This document shows, one piece after another, positions 26,988-36,384 of a stretch of 64,000 nt of DNA (positions are counted from its first letter, which is position 1; each line of letters begins with the position of its first letter). Origin of the DNA: Ruegeria sp. THAF57. Lineage in GTDB: Bacteria; Pseudomonadota; Alphaproteobacteria; Rhodobacterales; Rhodobacteraceae. The notes under the pieces were generated by a model that was not told where the DNA came from, did not search any database, and worked only from the letters and a program-made list of their open reading frames with translations. Position numbers and translations under genes: made by a program. Location of the stretch: positions 248,001 through 312,000 of the forward strand of contig NZ_CAIWNQ010000002.1 of NCBI RefSeq assembly GCF_903914075.1, written 5' to 3'.

Positions 26988-27799
26988 ATGATGGCCCCTC
27001 TTACTTTCGCTGAAACCCATTCGCTAATCATAACCGCGACCAGAATTACAATCAGGATCAGACTAACTTGCGGCCAAGCCAGAACGTTGAGCGAAGCCGA
27101 CAATTGCAACCCGATACCCCCGGCTCCAACCAGCCCGAGTACCGTGGACTCGCGGATGTTGATATCCCAACGGAAGACGGCAATGCCCGCGAAAGCGGGT
27201 AGGATTTGCGGTACGATCCCATAGGCCATAACCTGCCAGCGTGAAGCACCGGTTGCCGTGATTGCTTCGACCTGCGTGTGATCAATTTCCTCAATCGCTT
27301 CGTAAAGAAGCTTTGCGCAAAACCCGATTGAACGAATGGCGATTGCTATGACACCGGCGAACACTCCGGGACCAATAATCGCAATCAAAAGTAGCGCCCA
27401 GATCAACGAGTTGATAGAGCGGGTCGAGACAATGACCAACAGGGCAATCGGTCGGATGAACAACGCCGATGGCGTGGTGTTGCGGGCCGCCAAAAAGGCA
27501 ACTGGCACTGCCAGGAACAAGGCAATTATGGTTCCCAGGGTGGCAATGTTTAGCGTGTCCCAAATCGGGCGACCCAACTGGGTGATGTAACCCCATTTAG
27601 GAGGCGTTGCACGGGTCCAGATATCATTCGCGATGCGGGGCGCGTCCCAGACGAAAAACCAAGTCGTCGACTTTGAGATCAGCTGCCAGCAGTAAACAAA
27701 GATCGCCACACCCAACAACCAGCCGAACCAACGGACCAAGCTCTGACCCGTTGTCCGGCGACGCCAGATTTGCGCATCGTCGCGTTCAAGTATCGGCAT
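26984..27799 (-). CDS. phnE: Phosphonate/phosphate-ester ABC transporter permease (PhnE family), second copy
   Basis: A 271-residue inner membrane permease with about six TM helices. It has the PhnE-type EAA loop EAIEEIDHTQVEAITATGAS, then WQVMAYGIVPQILPAF, and the conserved C-terminal [18 protein letters not shown]. It pairs with the other PhnE gene, whose stop overlaps its start by 1 bp. The family imports phosphonates, phosphite or phosphate esters. The neighbouring HAD phosphatase and DeoR regulator favour a phosphate ester. Confidence 0.9.
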   Translation of the reverse strand: MPILERDDAQIWRRRTTGQSLVRWFGWLLGVAIFVYCWQLISKSTTWFFVWDAPRIANDIWTRATPPKWGYITQLGRPIWDTLNIATLGTIIALFLAVPVAFLAARNTTPSALFIRPIALLVIVSTRSINSLIWALLLIAIIGPGVFAGVIAIAIRSIGFCAKLLYEAIEEIDHTQVEAITATGASRWQVMAYGIVPQILPAFAGIAVFRWDINIRESTVLGLVGAGGIGLQLSASLNVLAWPQVSLILIVILVAVMISEWVSAKVRGAII

Positions 27800-28614
27800 T
27801 ACTGAACCCTCGCTCGGATAATTCCCGAAAGGTATTCAAGTGCCATCACGATGCCGATGATGAGAATGAGAATGGCTGCCGCAGTGTCGTATTCATAGCG
27901 GTCGAATGCGGTGTTCAAAGTTGCACCAATTCCGCCAGCCCCCACGAGCCCGAGGATCGCGCTTTCTCGGAAGTTGATGTCGATCCGATACATGGAAAGG
28001 CCCACAAGTCGCGGCATAACCTGAGGCTGAACTCCGTAGTTGATCCATTGTGGCCAACGTGCTCCGGAGGCCTTAATAGCCTCGGCCTGAACTTTGTCCA
28101 TAGCTTCGATATCTTCGGCCAGAAGTTTTGAGAGAAACCCGATGGTGGCGAAAGAAAGCGTCAGAAATCCGGCTAGCGGGCCAAAGCCAAAGATAGCCAC
28201 AAGCAAAATGGCGACGATAATCTCTTGCAATGCCCGACTTATCGCGACAATGCCTCGGCAAATCATGTAGATTGGCAATGGTGCGATATTGCGTGCAGCC
28301 CCGAGCCCAATCGGGATCGAAATCAGGATGCCCACGACCGAGGCGGCCACGGTCATCACGATACTCTCCAGAAGGCCACTCCAAATATCTGACCACCGTG
28401 AAATGAAGTCTGGGCTGGTGAACGCAAGTACAAACGCCCACCCTCGGTCTAGCCCTTCATAGACACGGCCCCAATCAACTTCGATGGTCTTAAAGGCTGC
28501 GACCAGGTAGGCGAAAAAGCCAAGGAGCAATGCCCATCGGAGGAATGGGTTTTTAATAAAGGCAGGCTTACGCCAGCCTTTTCCCAGCATGTCGTCTAAC
28601 TCGCGATGGCTCAT
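27799..28614 (-). CDS. phnE: Phosphonate/phosphate-ester ABC transporter permease (PhnE family), first copy
   Basis: A 271-residue permease with about six TM helices. The EAA-loop segment [19 protein letters not shown] and the terminal [18 protein letters not shown] parallel those of the next gene. The two probably form a heterodimeric channel through the inner membrane. It overlaps phnC by 4 bp upstream. Two tandem phnE genes are a common layout of PhnDCEE systems in alphaproteobacteria. Confidence 0.9.
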   Translation of the reverse strand: MSHRELDDMLGKGWRKPAFIKNPFLRWALLLGFFAYLVAAFKTIEVDWGRVYEGLDRGWAFVLAFTSPDFISRWSDIWSGLLESIVMTVAASVVGILISIPIGLGAARNIAPLPIYMICRGIVAISRALQEIIVAILLVAIFGFGPLAGFLTLSFATIGFLSKLLAEDIEAMDKVQAEAIKASGARWPQWINYGVQPQVMPRLVGLSMYRIDINFRESAILGLVGAGGIGATLNTAFDRYEYDTAAAILILIIGIVMALEYLSGIIRARVQ

Positions 28615-29405
28615 TCTGCAGCCTCGACATCTTCATCTTCGTCCACTTTTTCGATGGTTGCTTCCCAGTCTTCTTCCCCATAGATCTCGGTCAGCTTCTC
28701 AGGGGTAAGGCCTGTGGGTAGCCCATCATACACAATTTCGCCAAAGCGGAGTCCCACGACGCGGGGCACAAACATCTGAGCGAGCGCCACATCGTGGATA
28801 TTAATAATGGCAGCCAATCCACGTTCCTGACATAACTCGGTGATGAGACGCATTATCTGACGGCTGGTCTTTGGGTCCAGCGACGCTGTTGGTTCATCAA
28901 CCAACAGCAGTTTTGGGTTCTGTATCAAAGCGCGGCAGATGCCGACCCTTTGGCGTTGACCACCCGATAGTTCATCCGCCCGTTTATCCGCCATGTGCAA
29001 CAGCCCCACCCGATCAAGCAGGCGGAAGGCTTCGTCCACATCAGACTGCGGATACCTCCGTAGAAAGCTGCGCCAGAACCCCAAATAGCCCAGCCTGCCG
29101 GACAGTACATTTTCCATCACTGTCAGGCGTTCGACCAAGGCATATTCCTGAAAGATCATGCCCATTTCGCGGCGCGCCTTCCGCAATGCACCCGATCCGA
29201 GTTTGGTCAGGTCTACATCATCCAAAAGAACACCGCCGCTTGTAGGTTCAACCAATCGGTTAACACAGCGGATCATGGTCGATTTGCCCGCGCCCGAGGG
29301 CCCGATCAACGCAAGAACCTGTCCTTTTGGAACTTCAAGATCAATCGCCTTCAGCGCCTGATCTCCGGTCTTGTATGTTTTCGTCAGCTTTTGAAGACGC
29401 AGCAT
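28611..29405 (-). CDS. phnC: Phosphonate-type ABC transporter ATP-binding protein (PhnC family)
   Basis: The 264-residue ATPase has Walker [11 protein letters not shown]-loop [19 protein letters not shown], signature [17 protein letters not shown], Walker [13 protein letters not shown] and the switch His in [23 protein letters not shown] is typical of PhnC. The acidic C-terminal tail ([11 protein letters not shown]) is unusual. The ATG at 29405 is used; the longer frame to 29462 would read through the hairpin after phnD. It energises import through the two PhnE proteins. Confidence 0.92.
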   Translation of the reverse strand: MLRLQKLTKTYKTGDQALKAIDLEVPKGQVLALIGPSGAGKSTMIRCVNRLVEPTSGGVLLDDVDLTKLGSGALRKARREMGMIFQEYALVERLTVMENVLSGRLGYLGFWRSFLRRYPQSDVDEAFRLLDRVGLLHMADKRADELSGGQRQRVGICRALIQNPKLLLVDEPTASLDPKTSRQIMRLITELCQERGLAAIINIHDVALAQMFVPRVVGLRFGEIVYDGLPTGLTPEKLTEIYGEEDWEATIEKVDEDEDVEAAE

Positions 29406-29430
29406 GAAATGCCCCAGATTAGGGAGAACA

Positions 29431-29450
29431 GCGGGCCCTTTCAGGCCCGC
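29431..29450. promoter_or_regulatory. Stem-loop between phnD and phnC
   Basis: GCGGGCC (29431-29437) and GGCCCGC (29444-29450) can form a 7-bp GC hairpin with a 6-base loop, in the 60-bp gap after the binding-protein gene. Such hairpins after the first gene of ABC operons commonly stabilise that part of the mRNA and lower expression of downstream genes. No T-run follows. Confidence 0.5.
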
Positions 29451-29465
29451 CTGATGAGCCAAAGG

Positions 29466-30440
29466 TTATTGGCAGGCGTAGGAGACGCCATTTGCTGCGT
29501 CAATTTTACGAATGACATCCCAGAATTCCTGATAGGTCATCTCAAGGAATTGGCCTTCGTTTGATTTCGAGAACTCAGCTTCAAGTGTCGTCCCCTCCCA
29601 ATCGAAGCTGAAGAAGGCATTGCGGATCTTTTCCTGCAACTCGGGCGTCAGGTTGTAAACGGTGCCAAACCCAGTGGTTGGGAAAGTCTGCGACTTATAG
29701 ATTGTAATGACATCATCCTCATTGATCACGTCACGGGAGATCATCCGCGATTTAACCGAATTCGCAATTGAGGCCGCTAAGTAGTCTTTGTTGGCAACAC
29801 CTAGGATCGAGTTGTCGTGTTTGCCCGAATAGACAGGCTCAAAGTCGCGTTCGGGCAGAAGATCAAAGTCGCTTTTCAGGATCGCGGAAGGAGCCTTGAA
29901 TCCCGAGTTCGATGTGGGCGATGTGAAAGCCAGTTGCTTTCCCTTGATGTCTTCAACCTTTTCGATGCCCGAACCCGGATAGGTGATGATTTCCATCTCG
30001 TAACCAAAATTACCGTCTTTTGAGGCCATGATCGTGAACGGACGGAACCCAGCGCAGTTTACGGCCAAAGGGTTGGAACCGGTGTTGAATCCCGCAATAT
30101 GCAGGCGCCCTGAGCGCATCGCCTCGATCTGGGCTGCGTTATTCTGGACTGGAAAAAAGACAACGTCCTTGCCTGTTTCTGCTTTCAAATGGTCGAGAAA
30201 GTCTGACCACGCAGTTTTGTAAACGGCGGGATCTTCAACCGGCGTGTAGGCAAAGATCAAGGTGTCTGGATCTATTTGTTCGGAAGGATTTGTGGGGATA
30301 TCCGCGATCAAATCCCCGTCGGCATCACAAAAACGCTCGTCCAAGTCACCGCGTGGACAATCTTGCGCCGACGCTATTCCACTCATCGACATGAGTGCGA
30401 TTGCAGATGCCCCAAGCAATAGTTTGATATCGATCTTCAT
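29466..30440 (-). CDS. phnD: PhnD-family periplasmic substrate-binding protein
   Basis: The 324-residue secreted protein has a signal peptide (about 1-25, ending SMSGIASAQ), then a short acidic Cys-containing insert (CPRGDLDERFCDADGD). The PhnD-type type-II binding fold follows, with LIFAYTPVEDPAVYKTAW, GRLHIAGFNTG, GKQLAFTSPTSNSGFKAP and FPTTGFGTVYNL. It captures a phosphonate or phosphate ester for the PhnCEE importer. The Cys pair near the mature N-terminus, and another Cys at the very C-terminus (SYACQ), are notable. A DeoR regulator is immediately upstream. Confidence 0.9.
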   Translation of the reverse strand: MKIDIKLLLGASAIALMSMSGIASAQDCPRGDLDERFCDADGDLIADIPTNPSEQIDPDTLIFAYTPVEDPAVYKTAWSDFLDHLKAETGKDVVFFPVQNNAAQIEAMRSGRLHIAGFNTGSNPLAVNCAGFRPFTIMASKDGNFGYEMEIITYPGSGIEKVEDIKGKQLAFTSPTSNSGFKAPSAILKSDFDLLPERDFEPVYSGKHDNSILGVANKDYLAASIANSVKSRMISRDVINEDDVITIYKSQTFPTTGFGTVYNLTPELQEKIRNAFFSFDWEGTTLEAEFSKSNEGQFLEMTYQEFWDVIRKIDAANGVSYACQ

Positions 30441-30498
30441 GTTTTCCTCCCAGTCATGTGCGGTGCTTTTTAGCCGCTGTTAATCAGTCATTTCATGT

Positions 30499-31308
30499 CT
30501 ATCCGGCGACTAGAACGTCGACCTCGGCGCCCTCAATAGCGTTACGCAATTCTCCTGTTGGTCTTCTGTCTGTGACTATGGAATCCAGGTCGTTAAGGTC
30601 TCCTACTTGAGACAGGCCCTTCCGGCCGAATTTCCCGGAATCAACAAGAAGGTGCCGTTTCTCGGCGCGCGTCAGCATCACCCTCTTTACTGCCGCAAAG
30701 CCCCGCACTGTTTCTGAAGGACCATCCGTCGAGAACCCGGAGGAACCGATCATGCACCGGTCGACGTTGAAACGGGACAGAAATTCCAGCGTCTCGGTTC
30801 CGATAGTCGCAGACTCAGTGGCCAAATATTCCCCTGGGCATAACAGGACTTGTGCAGCCCCATGGCCAAGGGTCATAGCTACGGGAATGGAATTGGTGAT
30901 TACCGTGCAAGGGGTCCCAATATAAGCCAGTGCACGTGCCATCTCGATGGTGGTCGAGCCGGAATCGATCATGACCGTTTCACCGCTCTGGATCAGTTCA
31001 GCCGCTCTGACACCTATCCGTTCGCGCTCGTCAACCTGAGCGTTTTTCCGTTCATCCAAACCCGGATAGTGCCCTTGCGCTGGGGCCGATGCCCCCCCGT
31101 GTGCGCGCGCGATCAGACCGTCATTCGACAAAGCATCGAAATCTCTACGTACCGTCTCGTTGGAGACGTTGAACCGCTGGGCCAGTTCGGTGATGCGAAC
31201 GTGCGGGCGCAGCTTCAGCTCCAACAATATCTGTTGGCGCCGGTCGGATTTCTTTACCCGGCTCTGGTTCTTTTTAGACATTTTGCCGCGCGTTTTTGTT
31301 TTGGACAT
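30499..31308 (-). CDS. DeoR/GlpR-family transcriptional regulator
   Basis: A 269-residue regulator with an N-terminal DeoR HTH (about 25-75: ITELAQRFNVSNETVRRDFD, followed by ARAHGGA) and a C-terminal DeoRC sensor with MIDSGSTTIEMARAL, the phosphate-contacting motif that in this family recognises sugar- or glycerol-phosphates. It is immediately upstream of phnD on the same strand, so it probably controls the phn-type operon and perhaps the divergent Nudix/AfuABC genes. That ligand class supports a phosphorylated organic substrate. An internal ATG at 31281 is an alternative start. Confidence 0.88.
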   Translation of the reverse strand: MSKTKTRGKMSKKNQSRVKKSDRRQQILLELKLRPHVRITELAQRFNVSNETVRRDFDALSNDGLIARAHGGASAPAQGHYPGLDERKNAQVDERERIGVRAAELIQSGETVMIDSGSTTIEMARALAYIGTPCTVITNSIPVAMTLGHGAAQVLLCPGEYLATESATIGTETLEFLSRFNVDRCMIGSSGFSTDGPSETVRGFAAVKRVMLTRAEKRHLLVDSGKFGRKGLSQVGDLNDLDSIVTDRRPTGELRNAIEGAEVDVLVAG

Positions 31309-31359
31309 CCGACGACCTGACTAGGCTTCGAAGTCTACTTTTGTGGGCTTTCGGTCATA

Positions 31360-31380
31360 ATGCAATATTTTTTGTTGCAT
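31360..31380. promoter_or_regulatory. Inverted repeat upstream of deoR-type gene
   Basis: ATGCAA (31360-31365) and TTGCAT (31375-31380) are 9 bp apart in AT-rich DNA, 52 bp upstream of the DeoR-family start codon and in the gap to the divergent Nudix gene. It is a candidate operator by symmetry and position. Confidence 0.4.
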
Positions 31381-31552
31381 AACCCTCAGAAGGCTGTGAG
31401 AATTCGAGCGAACACAAGTACTTCGAAGCGCAAAGCAAAGATGCACAGGCTGATCAAAATCAGAATGCGAGCCAAGGCAAAGCGTTAACCGGCCAACTTG
31501 CCATTAAGACAGCTTCCATTTGGGTTTTGATCGTGTGGCATTGAAGGGCAGC

Positions 31553-32017
31553 ATGAGCGACAGCGAAACGGCAGATCAGATTGCGGCGCTTCCGATGCGC
31601 TGGGACAAGACTGGCAAGTTGCGCGTTCTTATGGTCACGTCGCGGGATACCGGCCGGTGGGTTATCCCAAAAGGATGGCTAATGGACGGCAAAAAACCAT
31701 GGCATGCCGCAGAAATAGAAGCGCAGGAAGAAGCGGGCGCGGTTGGTGCCATCTCGAAACGGCCGATCGGCCAATTTTTCTACGATAAGCGTTTTGAAGG
31801 CAGAAGCAGCGTTCGCTGCCGCGTCACCTTATATCCGTTGGTCGTTGAAAAGCTGAAGCGACGCTGGAAAGAAGAGGGTGAGCGCACGCGTCACTGGTTT
31901 TCACCGGCAAAAGCCGCAAAGCTGGTCGAAGAAAAAGACCTGTCACAGTTGCTGAAAAATCTAACAGACAATCATGAAGTCAAATCGGTTGTGAAGAAGC
32001 TTCGAAAGGCTGCTTGA
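31553..32017 (+). CDS. Nudix hydrolase (diphosphoinositol-phosphatase-like)
   Basis: The 154-residue Nudix protein has RWVIPKGWLMDGKKPWHA and a Nudix box ending EIEAQEEAG. The core catalytic Glu pair and Gly are kept, but the box Arg is replaced by Ile and the early Glu by Lys. The arrangement resembles small DIPP-type hydrolases that cleave diphosphates of inositol polyphosphates or nucleotides. The ATG at 31553 is favoured over 31520 by an upstream GAAGGG. It lies just ahead of the AfuABC-type importer genes and may process phosphorylated substrates with them. This link is inferred. Confidence 0.8.
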   Translation: MSDSETADQIAALPMRWDKTGKLRVLMVTSRDTGRWVIPKGWLMDGKKPWHAAEIEAQEEAGAVGAISKRPIGQFFYDKRFEGRSSVRCRVTLYPLVVEKLKRRWKEEGERTRHWFSPAKAAKLVEEKDLSQLLKNLTDNHEVKSVVKKLRKAA

Positions 32018-32074
32018 GGAAGAGCATAAGAGAACCGGGACGCCCGGACGCATTAAGCTCAAAGGGAGGAAAAA

Positions 32075-33100
32075 ATGAGGAAATTGACATCCACTGCGGC
32101 TGGATCGCTGATTGCCCTGACTGCGTCACTGTCGGCAGCACAGGCCGATAAGCTGACACTCTATTGTTCGGCGCAAGAAGATTGGTGCCAACTCATGGCA
32201 CGCAGCTTTGAAGATGCGACTGGCATCGACGTCAACATGACCCGAAAATCGTCGGGCGAGACCTTTGCACAAATCCGGGCCGAAAGTTCGAACCCGAAAG
32301 GGGACGTTTGGTGGGGCGGTACGGGTGATCCGCACTTGCAGGCCGCCGAAGAGGGCCTGACAATGGAATACATGTCGCCGATGCGTGATCAATTGCACGA
32401 TTGGGCGATTTCTCAGGCCGAAAGCGCGGGCAACAAAACGATCGGCATTTATTCAGGCGCGCTTGGGTATGGCTACAATGCCGACCTTGTCGCTGCAAAC
32501 AATCTGCCCGAACCGGCCTGCTGGGAAGATCTGCTGAAGCCCGAATACAAAGGCCATGTTCAGATGGCGAATCCGAACTCATCAGGTACGGCCTATACGA
32601 CGCTGGCCTCAATGGTGCAGATCTTCGGCGAGGATGAAGGCTTTGAGTTCATGAAGGGCCTGCATTCGAATATCAACCAGTACACCAAGTCAGGCTCGGC
32701 ACCGATCAAAGCCGCCGGTCGTGGTGAGAACACCATTGGTATCGTCTTCATGCATGACGCTGTGAAGCAGGCCGTTTCAGGATTCCCGATTAAGGTCGTC
32801 GCACCATGCGAGGGCACGGGATACGAAATTGGTTCGATGTCGATTATCGACGGAGCGCGCAACGAAGAAGAAGCGAAGAAGTTCTATGACTGGGCACTGT
32901 CCCCGGAAGCTCAGAACCTTGCTCTTCAGGTCAACGCGTTTCAGGTACCATCGAACAAGGGTGCGGAAACTTCGGATAGTGCGCCTGACATGAGTCAGAT
33001 CAAGCTGATTGACTATGACTTCAAAAAGTATGGTTCCTCAGACGAACGGAAGCGCCTGTTGCAGAAATGGGACGAAGAGGTTTCGACTCTGCCGCAGTAA
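32075..33100 (+). CDS. AfuA-like/iron-type ABC transporter substrate-binding protein
   Basis: The 341-residue secreted protein has a signal peptide ending near ASLSAAQA and a type-II periplasmic-binding fold of the FbpA/AfuA/PhnS class: KLTLYCSAQEDWCQLMARSF, GDVWWGGTGDPHLQAAEEG, GALGYGYNADL and KAAGRGENTIGIVFMHDA. Members described as iron binders include AfuA, now known to bind hexose phosphates, and 2-aminoethylphosphonate binders. The two histidine/tyrosine iron ligands of FbpA are not evident. Surrounding phosphatase genes favour a phosphorylated solute. AGGGAGGA precedes the ATG and the permease gene follows without a gap. Confidence 0.85.
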   Translation: MRKLTSTAAGSLIALTASLSAAQADKLTLYCSAQEDWCQLMARSFEDATGIDVNMTRKSSGETFAQIRAESSNPKGDVWWGGTGDPHLQAAEEGLTMEYMSPMRDQLHDWAISQAESAGNKTIGIYSGALGYGYNADLVAANNLPEPACWEDLLKPEYKGHVQMANPNSSGTAYTTLASMVQIFGEDEGFEFMKGLHSNINQYTKSGSAPIKAAGRGENTIGIVFMHDAVKQAVSGFPIKVVAPCEGTGYEIGSMSIIDGARNEEEAKKFYDWALSPEAQNLALQVNAFQVPSNKGAETSDSAPDMSQIKLIDYDFKKYGSSDERKRLLQKWDEEVSTLPQ

Positions 33101-35317
33101 ATGATTGACCAGACTTCAAAAACGACCCATCCGGTTCTGATCTTCTGGATCACGGCCGGGTGGGTCGGATTCTGCCTGTTGCCCTGGTATATGGTCGACG
33201 GCGGCCTTTGGTCGTTCGAGTGGCTTTTGGACGGCTACCCATTCGATGAGGATTATGCCCCCGCTGCGTTTCTGATTGGACAGGGTGAAAAACTTTGGCT
33301 CGCTCCGCTCCTGATCGCGCTGGCCCTGCCGCTTCTGGTGCTGAAGCGCACCAAATCCGATCCAATTTATGCCAGCATACTGATCCTGTCAGGGGCGCTT
33401 GGTTTCGGCTGGCTGATCGCTCAGGGGTTCAGCATTGGCATCAGAGGCTTCAACTTCAATTGGTTGGAGGCGATGTTTGGCGAACTTGGCGACCGGCAGT
33501 TCGGCATGGGCTACGGTGCAATGATATGTGCCTCAAGCTTTCTGTTCCTGCTTACTCAGGGTATCGCGGCAAGGGGTGCCATTAACGGTGACGTCTTTGT
33601 CGTAAGCGCCATCGGCGGCGTTATTACAATCGTCACCGCTTTTGTCTTTTTTCCCATCGCGAAGATGCTTTTCGCTGCCTTCATCACCGAAGACGGTGCG
33701 TATTCCATTGCGGTATTCTTCTCGAAGTTTTTCGATGATCGACTGTGGGGGCTGGGGTGTTTTCAGGGATCGCGTTGTGGCGCCGCCTGGAATTCACTGT
33801 TCCTTGCCATCCTCGTTGGAGTCATCACCACGGTCCTGGGGCTTTGCTTTGCACTGGTTGTGACGCGTTCAGGCTTTCGCCATAAGCGCGCGCTGCGAGC
33901 TTTGACCGTTCTGCCAATAATCACCCCGCCGTTCGTGATCGGCCTGGCGCTGATCTTGCTTTTCGGCCTGTCCGGGTCGGTCACCCGGTTCTTTGCCGAG
34001 CTTTTCGGCACGCAACCGACACGCTGGCTTTACGGAATGCCAGGCATCCTGATCGCGCAGACACTCGCGTTCACGCCAATTGCGTTTCTTGTACTGATTG
34101 GTGTGGTTGAAGGCGTCTCTCCGTCGATGGAAGAAGCGGCCCAAACGCTCCGCGCCAGTAGATGGCAGACATTCAAGACGGTTTCCTTGCCCATGATGCG
34201 GCCCGGTCTTGCAAACGCATTTCTTCTGGGCTTCATCGAAAGCATGGCCGATTTCGGCAATCCGCTTGTGTTGGGCGGGAATTTCGACGTGCTTTCGACC
34301 GAGATATTCTTCGCCATCGTTGGCGCTCAATACGATCAAGGCAGGGCCGCGATTCTGGCTATGGTGCTGCTGTTTTTTACTCTTTCCGCCTTTTATGCGC
34401 AGCGTGTCTGGCTGGGGAAGAAAAGCTACACAACCGTCACCGGCAAAGGAGATGCCGGCGTTCATCCGCTGATGCCGACTGGCCTTTCAGTTCCGGTCCT
34501 GCTCATCGCTCTGGGCTGGGCGCTGTTCACAATTGTTGTTTATGCGATGATCATTTACGGCAGTGTCGTCGAGTTGTGGGGTGTCGATAACTCGCTGACG
34601 ATCAAACACTATGTCACCGCATTCTCCGTACGTTTCGAAGAAGATAGCATTCGCTGGACCGGTGCCGCTTGGGACAGTTTCTGGACTACCATAACGATCG
34701 CGGCCATTGCTGCCCCATTGACTGCCGCCGTTGGTCTGGTGACCGCTTATCTGCTGACCAGGCAAAGTTTTGCAGGCAAGAACGCTTTCGAATTTGGAAC
34801 AATGTTGTCCTTCGCTATCCCCGGAACAGTGATCGGCGTCAGCTACATCCTGGCCTTCAACGTTCCGCCAATTGAAATCACGGGTACTGGTGTCATTCTC
34901 GTTGTCAGCTTCATCTTCCGTAATATGCCGGTTGGCGTTCGTGCGGGGATAGCGAGCATGTCGCAGCTGGACCGCAGCCTTGATGAATCCTCGCTGACCC
35001 TTGGTGCAAACTCTTGGCAGACGTTCCGAAATGTCATCCTGCCGCTGTTGCGCCCTGCGATACTTGCTGCGCTTGTTTACAGTTTTGTCCGTGCCATGAC
35101 GGCGATCTCGGCTGTCATCTTTCTGGTCAGTGCAGAATATGACATGGCGACCAGTTACATCATCGGTCGGGTCGAGAATAACGACTATGGCCTTGCGATC
35201 GCCTATTCGACGACGCTGATCTTTGTGATGCTCGCGGCGGTCGGTTTACTGCAACTACTCGTTGGCCGGGTCCAGATTGGTCGACGCACGCAACACGGAA
35301 CGGAGGCATCGCGATGA
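33101..35317 (+). CDS. ABC transporter permease, fused two-domain AfuB/FbpB type
   Basis: The 738-residue membrane protein has about 6 TM helices in an N-terminal extension of about 220 residues, followed by two MetI-type permease domains. The first spans about 225-430, with EAA loop EEAAQTLRASRWQTFKTVSL. The second spans about 535-725, with DESSLTLGANSWQTFRNVI. The length exceeds FbpB/ThiP (about 500-540) and is close to AfuB as I remember it. It forms the whole membrane channel of the importer. It starts directly after the binding-protein stop and overlaps the ATPase gene by 4 bp. Confidence 0.88.
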   Translation: MIDQTSKTTHPVLIFWITAGWVGFCLLPWYMVDGGLWSFEWLLDGYPFDEDYAPAAFLIGQGEKLWLAPLLIALALPLLVLKRTKSDPIYASILILSGALGFGWLIAQGFSIGIRGFNFNWLEAMFGELGDRQFGMGYGAMICASSFLFLLTQGIAARGAINGDVFVVSAIGGVITIVTAFVFFPIAKMLFAAFITEDGAYSIAVFFSKFFDDRLWGLGCFQGSRCGAAWNSLFLAILVGVITTVLGLCFALVVTRSGFRHKRALRALTVLPIITPPFVIGLALILLFGLSGSVTRFFAELFGTQPTRWLYGMPGILIAQTLAFTPIAFLVLIGVVEGVSPSMEEAAQTLRASRWQTFKTVSLPMMRPGLANAFLLGFIESMADFGNPLVLGGNFDVLSTEIFFAIVGAQYDQGRAAILAMVLLFFTLSAFYAQRVWLGKKSYTTVTGKGDAGVHPLMPTGLSVPVLLIALGWALFTIVVYAMIIYGSVVELWGVDNSLTIKHYVTAFSVRFEEDSIRWTGAAWDSFWTTITIAAIAAPLTAAVGLVTAYLLTRQSFAGKNAFEFGTMLSFAIPGTVIGVSYILAFNVPPIEITGTGVILVVSFIFRNMPVGVRAGIASMSQLDRSLDESSLTLGANSWQTFRNVILPLLRPAILAALVYSFVRAMTAISAVIFLVSAEYDMATSYIIGRVENNDYGLAIAYSTTLIFVMLAAVGLLQLLVGRVQIGRRTQHGTEASR

Positions 35318-36384
35318 CCGACACCAAAATCGGTTCCAAGGCCGCCCCGGTACGCTTTGAGAACGTGTCGAAAGTATTCGGTAAGGACGTCGTCGCCGTC
35401 GACAACATCAACCTGCATGTCGAGGCAGGAAAACTCGTCACATTGCTTGGTCCGTCAGGTTGCGGAAAAACAACGACTCTGCGCATGATTGCTGGGTTAG
35501 AGATGGCAAGTTCGGGCAAGATCCTAATTGGTGATCGGGATGTGACCAAATTGCCCGCCACCGACCGCGATGTTTCCATGGTGTTCCAGTCCTACGCGCT
35601 GTTCCCTCATATGAGCGTGTTGGAGAATGTGAAATATGGCCTCACATTCTCGGGCTTTGCAAAGGATGAAGCCCGCAGCCGCGCTCTATATGGATTGGAA
35701 CTGGTCGGTCTTCAGGGGTTCGACAACCGTCTTCCCTCTGAACTCTCAGGGGGCCAACAACAACGTGTTGCCGTCGCCCGCGCGCTGGTTCTTGAGCCTC
35801 AGGTTCTGCTGTTCGACGAGCCGTTGTCCAATCTCGATGCCAAGCTTCGCCGTCAGGTGCGAGAGGATATTCGGGCAATCCAGCAAGATCTTGGTTTGAC
35901 AGTTGTTTACGTGACCCACGATCAGGAGGAGGCACTGGCGGTCTCGGATGAGATTGTTGTCATGCGCAACGCAGCGATCGCCCAAATGGGCACACCACGC
36001 CAGCTTTACGATGCCCCGAACGACCGATTTGTTGCCGATTTCATAGGTGAGGCAAACCTTTTGAATTGCCAAATCGTCGATATCAATGGAGACGCGGCAA
36101 CGATAGAAATAGAAGGCTACCGCCACACGCTGCCACGTCGCGGTTTGTCAGAAGGAAACGCAACCATTGCTGTGCGACCCTCACGCCTGGTGATCGGCTC
36201 AGACCAAGGCATACCAGCCAAGGTGGCTAAGGCGACCTATGTTGGCGTTCGGATGGAATATACGCTGATCGGTGCATTCGGTCAGGTTTTTGCCGTACAC
36301 GATGACGTCGATGCGCCGCTTGATCCCGGCACCGAAATCAGAATGGGTTTTGCTGACAAAGGGCCCGTTCTTTTACCGGGTTAA
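35314..36384 (+). CDS. ABC transporter ATP-binding protein, FbpC/AfuC/PotA type
   Basis: The 356-residue ATPase has Walker A GPSGCGKTT, Q-loop MVFQSYALFPHMSVLENVKYG, signature LSGGQQQRVAVARAL, Walker B VLLFDEPLSNLDAKLR and VTHDQEEALAVSD. A C-terminal TOBE_2-like domain (about 275-355) follows. It is the energy subunit of the AfuABC-type importer and is followed with no gap by a histidine-phosphatase gene, a coupling that suggests hydrolysis of the imported phosphate ester. Confidence 0.92.
   Translation: MTDTKIGSKAAPVRFENVSKVFGKDVVAVDNINLHVEAGKLVTLLGPSGCGKTTTLRMIAGLEMASSGKILIGDRDVTKLPATDRDVSMVFQSYALFPHMSVLENVKYGLTFSGFAKDEARSRALYGLELVGLQGFDNRLPSELSGGQQQRVAVARALVLEPQVLLFDEPLSNLDAKLRRQVREDIRAIQQDLGLTVVYVTHDQEEALAVSDEIVVMRNAAIAQMGTPRQLYDAPNDRFVADFIGEANLLNCQIVDINGDAATIEIEGYRHTLPRRGLSEGNATIAVRPSRLVIGSDQGIPAKVAKATYVGVRMEYTLIGAFGQVFAVHDDVDAPLDPGTEIRMGFADKGPVLLPG

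Noticed and set aside
26984-30440. A phosphonate degradation locus
   Set aside because: Although the importer is of PhnDCEE type, no C-P lyase, phosphonatase or aminoethylphosphonate transaminase gene lies nearby; the hydrolases present act on phosphate esters.
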